Shown here piece by piece: positions 1-12,261 of a stretch of 64,000 nt of DNA (the stretch's first letter is position 1; each line of letters begins with the position of its first letter). The notes under the pieces were generated by a model. The model did not search any database. It was not told where the DNA came from and saw only the letters and a program-made list of their open reading frames with translations. The stretch comes from Melastoma dodecandrum (lineage: Eukaryota > Streptophyta > Magnoliopsida > Myrtales > Melastomataceae): positions 4,898,001 to 4,962,000 of the forward strand of contig JARUPY010000396.1 in the NCBI GenBank assembly GCA_029817715.1. The letters are read 5' to 3'. The position numbers and the translations under genes are program-made.

Positions 1-428
1 TTTGTGTTTGGTTGATTGGTCCGGAAGGAAAGATTAATGGGAGATAAACAGAAGCCAACCGCATCAATTCCACTTCTCCCCGACCCCCCCAGATTGAGAA
101 GGGCTTGAGGTGATCTCAATATGGGCTTCGGACAGCTCCATCAAATCCCGACAAATCAGGCCTCCGATGAAAAATTATTATTTTTACTCTTTGAACAAGT
201 CGGGAGGATTTCTTGGGTTTTTGCCCTTTGCTGCCTCCGGGCGTGCAATCAAATAGCAACAGGCTCTTCCTTTTAGCCCCCCACCCTCCACCTTGTTGAC
301 GACGAACCTCGATCCCCCCCTCCCTTCAATTCTGATTGATAATCCCACCTTTAGCGGGGCGTTGGTTTCTCGTCGGATGATTCCTTCCCTTTGAGGAAAA
401 TTGAAACTTTCCGGCAGGCCTTCTGGTT
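1..428 (+). promoter_or_regulatory. Upstream region and 5' leader of the FYVE/SYLF gene
   Basis: No open frame of note. The segment is moderately AT-rich with C-rich patches and ends directly at the ATG of the downstream gene. I see no clear TATA box, and the transcription start cannot be placed. Confidence 0.4.
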
Positions 429-2925
429 ATGGATTTTAACGTCGCCTACCCTGAAATCGACCCGTTTGACTACGAACCCAGATCTCCCCCTTTTCCGGTG
501 ATTGTTTGATGATTACGTTGTATTCTGCCTGTGGTTTTATGCGTTATGGGATTGTCGATCGATTTTGTTTGTAACTTGATTTGATTTTCTGTGTATTTGT
601 TGGGTTCTCGTTAGTCTTTGGCGCAAGATGAGGGATTTCAACCGTCGTTTCAGAGCAGAAAGCCTCGGGAGGACGGTTTTGGGGATGCTCATTTTGCCCA
701 CAAGGAAGTTTGTGGTGATCTTGATCCATGTATAAAGTCTGGGAAGTACTTCCGTTATGATACGCCTCATTCTGAAGTCACTGGGGCCTGGATTCCTGTT
801 TCCGTACCGCCACTGCTGTCCCAGAGTAAGCACGAGGAATGGAGTCGAGGTGCGTCGTTGGATGGGGGTTACTTGCCAAACTCCGATATTGACTGGAGTC
901 ATTTTGTGGGAGAACACAAAGAATTGACTATGTGGGATGTCGTGATGGAAATGTTGGCTGCTGCTAGAGGGAAAGTGACTGCCGTTGCTTCAGGCGATAT
1001 CCATAGATATGGAATATCTTGGGTTTCGGATCATCTATTTGAGCAGGCTTGGAAAGAAATGGCACAGACCCTCACCGAAGCTAATTTTGGCAACATTAAG
1101 GAAATGCTTGAATCTGAGCCTCCGAGATGGTTGCCTGACAGTGCTGCCTCTTCCTGTATGTTGTGCAATGCCCGTTTCCATCCTATCATGTGCTCACGTC
1201 ATCATTGCCGTTTCTGTGGGGGCATATTTTGCAATCAATGCTCCAAAGGGAGGAGCTTGTTGCCAGTGAAGTTTCAAAACAAGGACCCCCAGCGTGTGTG
1301 TGATGTGTGCTGTGTGCGGCTTGAGTCGGTACAGTCACACCTTATGGACCAAGTAAGTCGTTCTGCTCAAGTGCCTACACACGACTTGACAGATCTTAGC
1401 ACTTTGAGATCCTGGCTTAATTTCCCCTGGGGTCGGTCCATGGAATACGAAATATACAAGGCAACAAACATCATCAGGGATTACAATAAGGTATCAATGC
1501 TCCAAAACTATCTAATGAAATGAGGATGAGTTAGGATTTGTAGAGTCTGTACCTGTGTTGAAGTAGTGAGGATTTGTATGTTTCTGTTCGAGAAATGAGA
1601 AGCAGATGGTATTATTGTCCTGTGGTCTGTAGCAAAAAATTATTGTGGTAGCGTGAACGTGAACTTAATGTTTTTTGTGAGTGAGGGAAGCGTCTTATAG
1701 TGGTGTTCTTTGTTACTTCTTTTCTGAAATATTAAAGACAGTATTGGCTCCTGATATTAACATACGATTGATTGGCTGATAGGTAATGTTTTAGATATAG
1801 CTTGAAAATTTGAATCAACTGAAACGTTGATGGTGTTTTGTAGGTGTGCTCACACAGTCCTGACAAGACTATACCTGATGGTATTCTCAAGCAAGCAAAG
1901 GGCCTGGCAATCTTTACAGTCGCAAAGGTCGGTGTGATGATGACTTATAATGTTGGGACAGGCATAGTTGTTGCTCGAAGAGGAGATGGCTCGTGGTCTC
2001 CGCCTTCGGCTATTTCAACTTTTGGGATTGGTTGGGGTGCCCAGGTGACCATCTTTGTTTAATTGAGTTTCATTGTCAAGAGTATCAGGAAAATAACTCT
2101 TTTTGTTACCACATTTCTTATTGTTGGACTTACATTAGGTCACATGGTTGAGCATAGGACCCAAGTAGATGTTGTCTATAACCCTTTATTAGCAGCATAA
2201 AGCATTTCTCTGACCACCCATATGTTTGTTTGCTGGAACAACATTTGTACTGGTCATGTCATGGGAAGATTATCTCTGATAGTTTTTATGATGGGTCGAA
2301 AAGTTCTGATATATTGGATCTTGGTATTTGGGTTGGATTATGTGTTCCAAGTCTAGTGGTAAGTTCTCTCTCCACTGTCAAGCAGGCTGGTGGAGAACTC
2401 GCTGATTTTATTGTGATGTTGAGAAACAAGAGCGCCATCAGCACATTTAGTGGAAACGCCCATCTCTCATTTGGCGCGGGAGCTAGTGTGGCTACAGGCA
2501 CAGTTGGGAGGGCAGCTGAAGTGGGCCTTCGTGCTGGGGATGGCGGTTATGCAGCTTGTTACACATATAGTTGCAGTAAAGGTATGCCGCAGTTCTCTGG
2601 CCAGAATCGGCTTTACTCTATTAGCACCACTTTCCCTTCTGATGGGTTCTTTCTTACGATTGGCATCGTGATGGCCGGCATCACAGGTGCATTCGTGGGG
2701 TGTTCGCTAGAAGGGAGCCTGGTGACTACCCGGGCCCAAGAAAATGCGAGATTTTATGGAAATCCCTCCATTACTGGGACGGATATCCTTCTCGGCGCAT
2801 TGCCGAGGCCTCCAGCGGCCTCTATCATGTACACTGCACTGTCTGATCTCTTTGAAAGGCTTGATATGTTGCAGTGTGGGGGAGGTTTGTCGGGGCGCAA
2901 TTTCACGACACTCCTGGGAAGATAA
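429..2925 (+). CDS. CFS1: FYVE zinc-finger and SYLF-domain endosomal protein (CFS1-like)
   Basis: Five exons: 429-497, 615-1490, 1844-2044, 2386-2581 and 2687-2925, giving 526 aa with all borders GT-AG. A FYVE finger lies at about residues 198-259, with the WLPD, RHHCRFCG and RVCD signatures that bind phosphatidylinositol 3-phosphate. A SYLF (DUF500) lipid/actin-binding domain follows from about residue 295 to the C-terminus, including QAKGLAIFTVAKVG, GIGWGAQAGGEL and a GCSLEG motif. In Arabidopsis this FYVE-plus-SYLF pair defines CFS1 and its paralogue, which bind PI3P, actin and the ESCRT-I subunit ELC and act in endosome/autophagosome turnover. Assignment to that family is firm. The choice between paralogues is inference. 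The short first exon (23 aa) is acidic and proline-rich. Confidence 0.9.
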
Positions 2926-3608
2926 AAAAAGGGTCTCGTGGCAAATCTGATCCCACCCTGTAAATGTCATGTAAATGAAGATATGAGGATGAACCCTCGT
3001 TGTCTCTCCGTATTCTTTTTTCTTATTAATGTACTGGTTCTGATTTGTGCCAGGTTCATCGAGTTTTGTACGGATGTATAGTCATTTAAAAAAAAAATAA
3101 GAAATACGATCAAAGTTTTAAAAATATTCAATTCACGCTAAAAAATGAGGATTTTCAATATTCGGCGTTCAAATATTAGGAAAACTCGCTCTCTCCAACG
3201 CACTCAAGGACGATTGATTTAGTATTTTTAAAATCAACTATGTATCCGTACAAACATCCGGTTTCACCATTACACATTGACTAGCGTGTGACGATGCCGT
3301 CCACCAATCAATCAGTTACAAAATGTAGGTAAAACATGCTTGTCCTTTTTCTGTTTTGTTCTTCTGGGTGGAAGGGCGTTGGCAGGGGTCCGCCCAAATG
3401 ACGTCTCAAGAGAAAGTTCTCAAACGTCAACCGACGGTAATTTTCCTGCCCGTCGAAAGGGACACGCCTTATAAATAGCGGTATCGTCCTCCAGAGGGCT
3501 GCTTATCGGACGGAGGAAGACTTGTCTTAAGATCTCACCAAAGGAATCCTTTCCTTCTCGGATACGTTAAAGGAATCTGACAACGACAACAAAAGAAAGA
3601 AATAGGAA
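2926..3608. promoter_or_regulatory. Intergenic: 3' UTR of CFS1-like gene, then GGH promoter
   Basis: The first 150 bases are a plausible 3' UTR. The sequence from about 3080 to 3260 is AT-rich and non-coding. A good TATA box (TTATAAATAG) sits at about 3469-3478, about 135 bases before the GGH start codon, so transcription probably begins near 3500. No other feature is seen. Confidence 0.6.
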
Positions 3609-6600
3609 ATGTCTCCCCCTTTCCTCCTCCCTGGCACTTCACAGTCCTCCGACCCCATGGTTCGTCCCGAATCTTCCTCCTCCTCCTCCCCTTCATCTTC
3701 ATCGTCGTCATCGACTGTGTGGAACTACCTCTGGATCCCCCTGCTCATCTCCCTCTCCAAGGACCTCCCCCTCGCCAAGGCCCACCCCCATCACTTCTCC
3801 TCCATCGATTCGATCCTCTTTAGCTCCCCTTCCCTCCCTCCTCCCTTCCCCAGTTGCCCTGCACCGGACCCCAAGCTCAATTTCCGCCCCGTCATCGGGA
3901 TTCTTACGCACCCTGGGGACGGCGCCTCTGGTCGCCTCGACGACTCTCCCGACGCTTCCTACATCGCGGCCTCCTACGTCAAGTTCGTGGAGTCCGCCGG
4001 GGCTAGGGTTATTCCCTTGATTTATAACGAGCCCGCCAGGGTTCTTGAAAAGGTTTCCGATTCTTTTAGAAATGGGTGTGATTAGGTTTTGCTACTATTT
4101 AGGGATTTCTTTTATGTCCATGGATTTTAGATGCGGGTTGAAAATTGCGTTCTTATGCAGAAGCTAGACATGGTAAACGGAGTGCTCTTCACCGGAGGGT
4201 GGGCTAAGGAAGGTGCCTACTTTGAGACGGTAGAGAAGATCTTCAAGGTGCTGCCTTAACACCTTGGCTGTTGCTTTAAGTATATTGTGTTTGGGTTTCG
4301 ATTTCACAGTTTCCCTTGCTTTCTTGCTGCTTGGCTGAACCCTTGATTTGTTTCTTTTTTTCTTTTGTATGCTTCAACCTGTCCACTTCATTTGCAGTAC
4401 GTCTTGGCAAAGAATGATGCAGGCGAGCACTTTCCATTATATGCCATATGCCTGGGTTTTGAACTCTTGACCATGATAATTAGCAAGGTTAGCTTGGCTT
4501 AGCCTTTTGTTCTCTGTGTTTCTGTTCGGTGTTTCTTAGTCCTATCCATATGTCATAAAATATTGTTTCTCGAATTTTCTCCACCACTTGCATGACAAAA
4601 TTTCGTGCGCTCCAAGATTTTTTCATCTCGAAGAACTTTTGCTTCTTAACATGGTGGTGATATCCTTATGGAGGAAACTTTATGGCAGTACCTTTTTTTG
4701 TAAGAAAACGTTACAGCAACGCATATTGCTTTTGTGTAAACCTCACTCTATTTATTAAGCTTAATCTATGTATGGAAGAAGTAACTTGAAAAAGGGATTT
4801 CCATTCACTTCATGAGCCATGATAGACGATGGTACAAACATATGATACTCTCCTAATTGTCTTTTTAATTGACAGGATAATAACATTCTAGAGGAGTTTG
4901 ATGCAACAGATCAGGCATCCGCACTCGACTTCATTAGGAACACAAATATTGAAGGAACTGTGTTTCAAAGGTATGGATGTTAATGTTGCCTGGTACATAC
5001 TAGTCTATGATTTAACTTGGATGTCCGGTAGAGATGGAAAATAATTTAGGAAGATAAGTTAGAACAGTATTCATGTTACTGGATGTGTAGAACTTTCATA
5101 GATTTCTTTCCTGTCCTCTTACTGAAGGAAACATTATTTAAAAATGGCACTGAATAAGTAAAAAATCCGTTTACTGACAACAGCAGCAACAGTGTCCCTT
5201 TCTACTAGCTTGTGAGATGAGATACTATTAAGAGGTGGCTTCTCTTCTAATTCGCAGTTTCTTTTGACAGTTTGGATAATATGTTTGTTTCTCTTGCTCT
5301 TGTGACTTCTTAGAGGTCCTCTTCTCTACTTTCTTGCTGTCTTACAAGATCAGATGACTTACTAAGCTGTGGACTTGATTTTATCCTTTTCTTTCTGCAG
5401 ATTTCCTCCTGACTTGCTCAGAAAATTGAGTACAGACTGTCTTGTCATGCAAAATCATCACGTTAGTTCTCAGTCACTCCAATTATAGTTGTAGCATGCA
5501 ATTTGCATGTTCTTTTCTTTTTGTGAAAAACTCCTGATTTTCTTCTACATGGTTTCTCCCCTTTATATTTGTAGTTATTGTATTTATCTGGCAATGTCTC
5601 TCTGTTTTCCATGCTAAGGATAGTTGAAGTTGGTCAGTTGAGTTCGCCCGACTCATAAATGGACATACTTATTTCATGGTCTTATTAATCCTTCATTGTA
5701 GTATGGAATCTCCCCAGAAAGACTGCAGAAGAACTCCAATCTAAGAAGTTTCTTTAAAATCCTGACAACGAGCACCGATAGAGACAACAAGGTCCGCAAC
5801 AACATTACAAAAGATGATTCAAAGATGTGTGTGGGTGTTAATAACTATAATATTTTCTCATCTTAAACATCAATGTCGAACCCTTTTGGACAGGCTTATG
5901 TCTCCACAGTGCAAGCAAACGATTATCCCATTAGTGCATTCCAGTGGCATCCAGAGGTAATGAGAATGATCCGAGTTCTTTTTTTTTCTTGCTTATATTG
6001 ACTGGATGATCAGTTGTTATTCTCTGTTAATGGGATTACTATTTGATCTCACTTCTTTCCTCCGGCTGTTGAGATAAAAGTTGCTCTTCCTGTGACTTGA
6101 GAGATTAATGCACACAGATGCTGCTGTATGCTTGAATATGTATGGTCAGTAGACTTTTTAATCAATGCCAGTGACTTAGTGTAGCCAGCATGTGTAACAA
6201 ATATGCTGAGAAAGGCTGGTGGAGCCATGACTGCTTTGAAGGCTGATGTTCACACCGCTCGATATATTCAGAGCAATGGCTGGTGGCGGTCAATTACGCT
6301 TTGGTATGAGCTTTGCTTGTGAGCAAGCTTTGTTTGCTCCATTCTGTAACGGCTATGTTAGAGACACAAGTTTATAGAAATATGCAGAAGAGGTCATTTC
6401 TTTGTGTGTTGGTATGTTCCTGATTTATCTGTGGTCCTATAACTGTGTCTAAGAGATTTGTCCTGGACGGATGAAAAGAAGAGCGGGTCTAGTACCAGTC
6501 TTATGAAAAATGAGTACTTGAGGAAGAACTATGAATAGCCAATATTTGTTTCCGCCTGGCAGATTATCTTGTATAAAGATTATCCACTATTGGAACTAAC

Positions 6601-7116
6601 CCTGCACCCGCTATTTCTGTCCTGAACGCAGAAAAATGCATTTGAATGGGGTTTATCTATGATACCTCACTCCGATGAAGCCATTCAAGTCACCCAACAC
6701 GTGGCCAATTTCTTCGTCAGGTAAGACTGCAGTATCTTTTGAGTCTGCCATTTCACAGCTTTACCGTGAGTTTGTGAACAGAACCAATCTGTTGTGACAA
6801 GTATTCTTGGAAGAAGAAGACTGATGTTGATTTTATGTACTGCAGTGAAGCTAGGAAATCCCCGAGCAGGCCCTCGGCACGAAAAGTGCTGGACAATCTG
6901 ATTTACAATTACAGCCCAACTTATTGCGGGAAGTCGGGGTAAGTCTTGTGAGATTTTACTGAAAACCCCTGCCTGCACTCAGTTAAGAACGTGCGATAAT
7001 ATACACACAAGCTGATCCTTCTTCTTCTTCTTCTTCCTGTTCTTGCCGGGGATCGCAGGAGAGGATATGATGAGGTTTACATATTCACCAAGCCAACCCC
7101 TAAGTCGAGTATTTAA
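3609..7116 (+). CDS. GGH: Gamma-glutamyl hydrolase (folate polyglutamate hydrolase)
   Basis: Ten exons: 3609-4052, 4161-4247, 4398-4487, 4876-4970, 5401-5461, 5702-5791, 5894-5956, 6632-6720, 6846-6938 and 7059-7116; 389 aa. Family members trim the polyglutamate tail of folates, mainly in the vacuole in plants. The class-I glutamine-amidotransferase-like fold is visible: [11 protein letters not shown] near residue 94, nucleophile Cys195 in AICLGFELL, and catalytic His308 in WHPE. The N-terminus is Ser-rich followed by a hydrophobic stretch (about 38-50), consistent with a secretory/vacuolar signal. A second in-frame ATG at codon 17 could be the real start. The residues before the nucleophile (YAI) differ from the more usual GTC-type context but the Cys is kept. 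The last exon ends with an ordinary TAA. Confidence 0.93.
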
Positions 7117-7414
7117 TATAAGAATCATGGCTTACTTGATGTTTATATATATGTATTATGTGATGTGGAAATTGTAAGGGGGGAGTGGGGTGTGGCCGAA
7201 ATGATCTGCCCCTAACAAGTAAAAAAAAAAAAGACGCCGAATGAACATTGGATTGGAAGCCAATTTAACTGAAGAAAGCCCAATGAGTGGGAATTGCTCA
7301 CTCTCTGGATTCTGGTTTTAATTCCACTCTTAACTTCGTTTTGACGCGAAAAATGTGATCCTCGAAATTCCGCTGTAACTTCGGTGCCCGTAAAACAAAA
7401 GGAGGGAGGAGGAA
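7117..7414. other. Short intergenic spacer
   Basis: 3' UTR of the GGH gene and the leader of the POLD3 gene. It includes a poly-A run near 7221. Nothing else is recognised. Confidence 0.4.
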
Positions 7415-9972
7415 ATGGCGGGAAGGCCAAAACTATTAAGAAAGGGAAACAGCCCCATTAGAAAGAAACCCACGTCCCACTCTCGAAAGCCGAGAGGAGT
7501 TATGGGGGAAGCCGAAACCCTACGCCCGGGGATCCTCCCCCAGATTCAATCCCTCGTCTCCGATAATCGCCAAGTGGTGATGATTCCTTCTTCCTCTTGA
7601 TTCCCGATTCCGATCCCTGCTTAGTCTCTTCTCATCCGCAATTTCAGGTTTCCTTCAAGTGGTTGAGCCGGAATTTCTCCGTTTCCTCCAACACTGCCAA
7701 GAGGCGAGCAGCAATTTGGCCGGATGTCTGGGTTTTTTCCCCTTAAGGAATTCACGCGGGTTTCTTTCTGACTGTTTGTTTCTCGGTTAGGTTGTTGCAG
7801 GAGTTTGTGGAGGGACACGGGGAGGGGCTGGAGGTTGTGTATGCCCTTTCCGGTTGGTTGAAGGATGACCCTTCTGTTTATCACGTCAAGCTTGTTTCCA
7901 AGCAAAAGCTTGCAGGTTAAATTTTTATTTGTTATTTTCAAGATATATCTAGAGTTTGGTTGACTGTTGTCCCCCCTTCATCGAGCCCGTTCTCCTTCCT
8001 GTATGCATGTTCAGTTTTCGTAAAATCATGTTGAAAGAGGAGTTTGTGTCCTTGTTTTTACTATGTGCCCATAGTAGCCAGGGAAGATTTTGCAGGAAGT
8101 TGTTCAGTCCACGTCTATAGCGTGCAAGCTTGTATACCCAAGGATTCTGCTACTATTTGGAATGAAGAATTCCTACAGGCAGAGGGTCTGTTCAACCAGC
8201 AGAGTGAACTTAGGAATTGCTTGAGAGATAATAGGTACGCTGTGTTTTCATCGATCCCTTTGCCAAGTAATGCTGCCCTATCCAATTGTTGTGCCAGCAT
8301 TGACTGTTTTCTGTACATGCTCTCCTTTTAATGTTGCTATCTGCGAATCCGAGTTTTTCAGGTTTGGCGGCATTTCTAATCCATTTGTGAAGCGTGATGG
8401 GGATGGGGATGGTGCGTTACCAGATGCAGCTTTTCTTGCTCCCAATGTTAATGGTTCTTCGTTGGCAGATGCTTCCAAAATTAAAAAGGCTGCTGAGCCA
8501 GTAGGAAAGTTTCAACAAACGAGCTCGAGTAAAGTTCAGTCTGATTTATCTGATGTTAAGGATTTTAAAAATGGAAGTAGTTGTTCGAGAGCTTCTGCTC
8601 GGGCCACCGAGATGTCTGAAGACAAAGAAAAAGCAACCTCCTCGTTGGATCATAAAAGCGTTGTCCAGGATGGTAATGGGTCCAAGCAAGGGGTTTCTTT
8701 AACTAGCATGTGGTGCCGAGCCTCTGTCAAACGTAAGACTGATGTTACCATGGAGGAGGACAGGACAGCCTCAGGTTATCTTCTCTCTGTGTAGATTATT
8801 TTTATTTCATAATCAAGACAGTTTTACCAATTAAAAAATATGCCCTGCTCCATTTTTTATTTTCATGAATTGACATCTTGCATCACCAGTAAATGCAGAT
8901 GCTCAAATTTGTGCCCACGAGGCAGCGGAACTGAGTAGTGGTGATGAAGGACGTGATGCAGATCTCAAGATGACTTCCCTTGGCAATGGTCGTAGAAAAA
9001 GACGGGTGGTTTTTGATGACTCAGATGAAGAAGACGAGCATCTCAATGCAGTAAACTTAGGGTCGCCTGATGTTCCAAAAGTGGCCGCTTTTCTTGCTTC
9101 AAAAGATGGCTCTGTGACAGTAAAAGATGAGCAATCCAGGCTCAATCTAGGAGAGCAAGACAAAGTGAAATCCCAGGTGGAGGGAAAAGTACCAGATAAT
9201 GTAGAATCTAAGCAAGCACTTGGGAAGGACGTATCTTGTGACAGAGGCATGGAGTCTGGTGCTTCCTCTTCAGGAAGGTGTAGTGGCTTATCTGCTAGTG
9301 ACATCAATAGTAAAGTGGGTGTTCCTGCCCCAAGTTCTCCAACGAGGCGAAAAGTATTGAGGACAAGGATTGACGAGCGAGGAAGAGAAGGTAGACATGG
9401 ACCTGTTTACACAATGAACGCGTCTGTTAAGTTTCACAGCTAATCAGAAAAATGCCGCTACTCATTGTTCTAATTTCCTGCTAACAGTAACGGAGGTAGT
9501 TTGGGAGGGCGAGGAGGTGACTACAAAGATGAAGAGTGCCGCAGAGGATAAACCTGTTGGTGGTGGGGTTGCTGAAGCTGCCAGCAGGTTTCCCTCCCTC
9601 CTGTTTATGATCTCTTAATAATATGTGAATTGCCAATTTGTTTTAGGTGGAAGCATGACGGTGACTTTTAACATTTCTAACAGAGCAAGTATTAGAATAT
9701 TGTAGGCAGTTGGGGAAATATTAAGAGTAGGCCCGGTCATCTTCTTCTGATAACATGTCTGATATTTTTTTAAGAAACGAATGGCCTTCCCTTTGAGAGG
9801 GGAGTTGAGAGCGGCCGTGGTCATGACATGATGCGATGTGTGCAGGGCTCCTACGACAAGGAAATCGCCAGCGGTGGTCCCGGTTAATCCCGTGGGGAAG
9901 GCAGGAAGCAAGAAAGCGGGGAGCAAAGATCCAAAGCAGGGCAATATCATGTCCTTCTTTAAGAGAGTCTGA
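7415..9972 (+). CDS. POLD3: DNA polymerase delta subunit 3 (p66/POLD3)
   Basis: Eight exons: 7415 or 7502 to 7576, 7648-7703, 7791-7915, 8078-8234, 8362-8774, 8890-9390, 9488-9587 and 9846-9972. The protein is 517 aa from ATG 7502 or 546 aa from ATG 7415. Plant POLD3 proteins usually begin close to the second ATG, so 7502 is my preferred start; the extra 29 residues are Lys/Arg-rich. The conserved N-terminal winged-helix region reads through VSFKWLSRNF and LSGWLK. The middle is Ser/Lys-rich and disordered, with an acidic VVFDDSDEEDE patch and the DERGREVTEVVWEGEE block. The C-terminus carries a PCNA-interacting box, QGNIMSFF, at residues 507-514. The subunit bridges Pol delta to PCNA for lagging-strand synthesis. 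The second intron appears to use a GC donor. Confidence 0.92.
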
Positions 9973-11699
9973 GAGGGAACAAGGTGCCTTTAGTGAGTTT
10001 GGTAAGGTCTTCATGATGGACAGTTCTTCTAAAACCTGGGCTCGGAAGTTGAACCATTTGTAGGATGAGCCTTTGGTTGAGGTTGAAGAATGGTTTTGTT
10101 CTATCGGTTAAAGTTAGCACGAAAAGATTTGCTCTTTTAAAATGATAATTGTTAAGAGTTAAGATGGTTTAGCTTTTATTTTAAGTCGGGAGTGTTGACA
10201 TGATAACTAATTACTGGGTAATTTATTTTGTTTGTATCTATGTCATCTTTCTTTCACACGTGTCTTATCTCTATTGGCAAATCGTATCAAATTACCGCCG
10301 TACATTTAAAACAACTTTCCATTTATAAAAGGGTTTTATTATACCCATAAAAAACATATAACGGGTTAATACTTAATGTCTAACCTTTTTAAAATAAGGC
10401 CAAGGGTAATATTTTAGAAATTGTCTAATTTACCCTCGTATCGTCTTTTTACATAATTATTTAATTAATGTGACAGATCTTTTTAAATTAACAATCTTAA
10501 CAAATATTTTAAATTAACAATAGCTTTCTTTATTAATTAATAATCTTAACGATTTTTTATCAACTATATATATTCACAATGAATTTGATCTGATTCTTCT
10601 TTATCTTCAACAACAAAAAAAAAACATGTGGATTTTCTAAGGCTCCTGGTCATTACATTAACAATTGTCAGCATTAGTTTAAAAAACTTTTCTGATGATG
10701 TTGTTAGTGTGTTAATGCTTTTTTAATTTAAAAATATATTTTAATCATCTTTATTGATTTACGTTAATTGTATTTTTTGGAAAACAACCTACTATATGTA
10801 ATTAATGCTTCTTATTAGTGACATAAGGACACCCGATAACAACGCCCTTTATAAAATTCAATAATTGCCAATTACGTGCAACTTTTTTTTACAAGTTTTC
10901 TAGGTTAAGATTGATTTTTATAGAATCTCATAAGTTTTTAAAATTAAGTTTCGGTTTTTCAATTTTAGTAGATTAGTTAATCCGGCTCTTTTAAAGAATA
11001 ACTTTTTATATAAATTGGAAATAGCTGATTTAAAAAAAAAGGAAATCTGAAAATTTTTAAAATTTGTTACCTTATTTGTTCCAAACGAGTAAAACCTCCA
11101 CCACGGAGTAAATAATCAACATAAGTTGTTAGCTCTTTGGACCATTAACGATTGCGTCGGAATATTACGCAAGTTAGGGGGTTTGACTAAAATCCCGTGT
11201 ACAAACACATACCGCGTGATTTTTTTTCAGTTTTTTTTTAATATTTATGTCAATAATAAATCTCGATCGATGGCACGAACTTTCATGAACGAAATGAACT
11301 CTCGGTATCTTCCTGATAAAACATCTTTGACGCCATTTTGGGTTAAATTGGGGATGTTTATTCCTATTTAGTGGGTACTAATTGTCCGATGTCTAATAGT
11401 TACTTGTTATTAAAGGTGGATGTTTATTACCATTTAACTGCTACTAATTATCTGATATATAATTTTTTTTTATTATTACTTATTAGATTATTAAAAGGGA
11501 GGATCTTATTTATAGGATAAAAATCAGATATCTCATAATTATTTGGTGTTATTATTTACTATTTATTAAAAGGGAGGATACATAGATAGATCCATTATAA
11601 AAGTCAGAGTTGCAGCAGCCGCGTTGAAATTATCAACTACTAACTCTTCGCTGGATCCATAAAATACCCAAATTCCGGTACTCCCGGGGGTTGGGTTTG
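9973..11699. other. AT-rich intergenic DNA
   Basis: Follows the POLD3 3' UTR. Very AT-rich, with many poly-A/T runs and no credible coding frame. Short direct repeats (TTAAAAGGGAGGAT) occur near 11490 and 11567, hinting at an old insertion, but no element borders can be drawn. Confidence 0.4.
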
Positions 11700-12261
11700 G
11701 TTGCTAATCTCTTGGATCTGTGAATCACTTCTGTAACTCGTGAGTGTTCCTTCCTCTTTTCTCCTCGATCGGAATCTTTGATTTTTCAATCCGTGTTATC
11801 TCCCCTTCTCGAATCTAGGGTTTTCTCCTGCTTCCCGATTTTCCTTGTTTTTTTTTGGTTTGGGGGGGGAGGGGGGGGGGGGGGGGTCGGCTGTGCGTTG
11901 AGATGGGCATGTAGTTATGCCGATCTATCTTCCGTTGCTTTATTTGAATTTTTCTGTAGATTTACTTTTTGGAGGGATCGTTATGCGATTGATCCGCTGG
12001 TTTCGGCTTAGATTTGGATCGTTTGGGATTTGGGTGTCGCCTTGCATGTTGGTTTTTTCTGTAATTACTCGCTTTAAATTTAGGGGTTTTGGGTCGATGT
12101 TGTTACATTTGTTTTCCCTCAATCATGTATTTGCGTATTCTGCTCTGGGATAGATCGTGAACACATGTTCCTTAAGTATACTCATTCTGCATTGTTCCTC
12201 AACTTGAGTGATAGTCACCTTACTGTTTGGATGTAATCCCTTGCAGTTGTGAGAGAGCGCA
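11700..12261 (+). promoter_or_regulatory. SEC61A 5' leader containing an intron
   Basis: A GTGAGT donor at 11740 and a pyrimidine-rich TTGCAG acceptor ending at 12246 frame a roughly 506-base intron in the 5' UTR, 15 bases before the ATG. Leader introns are common in highly expressed plant genes. The intron holds a nearly pure G tract at 11862-11886. Confidence 0.6.
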
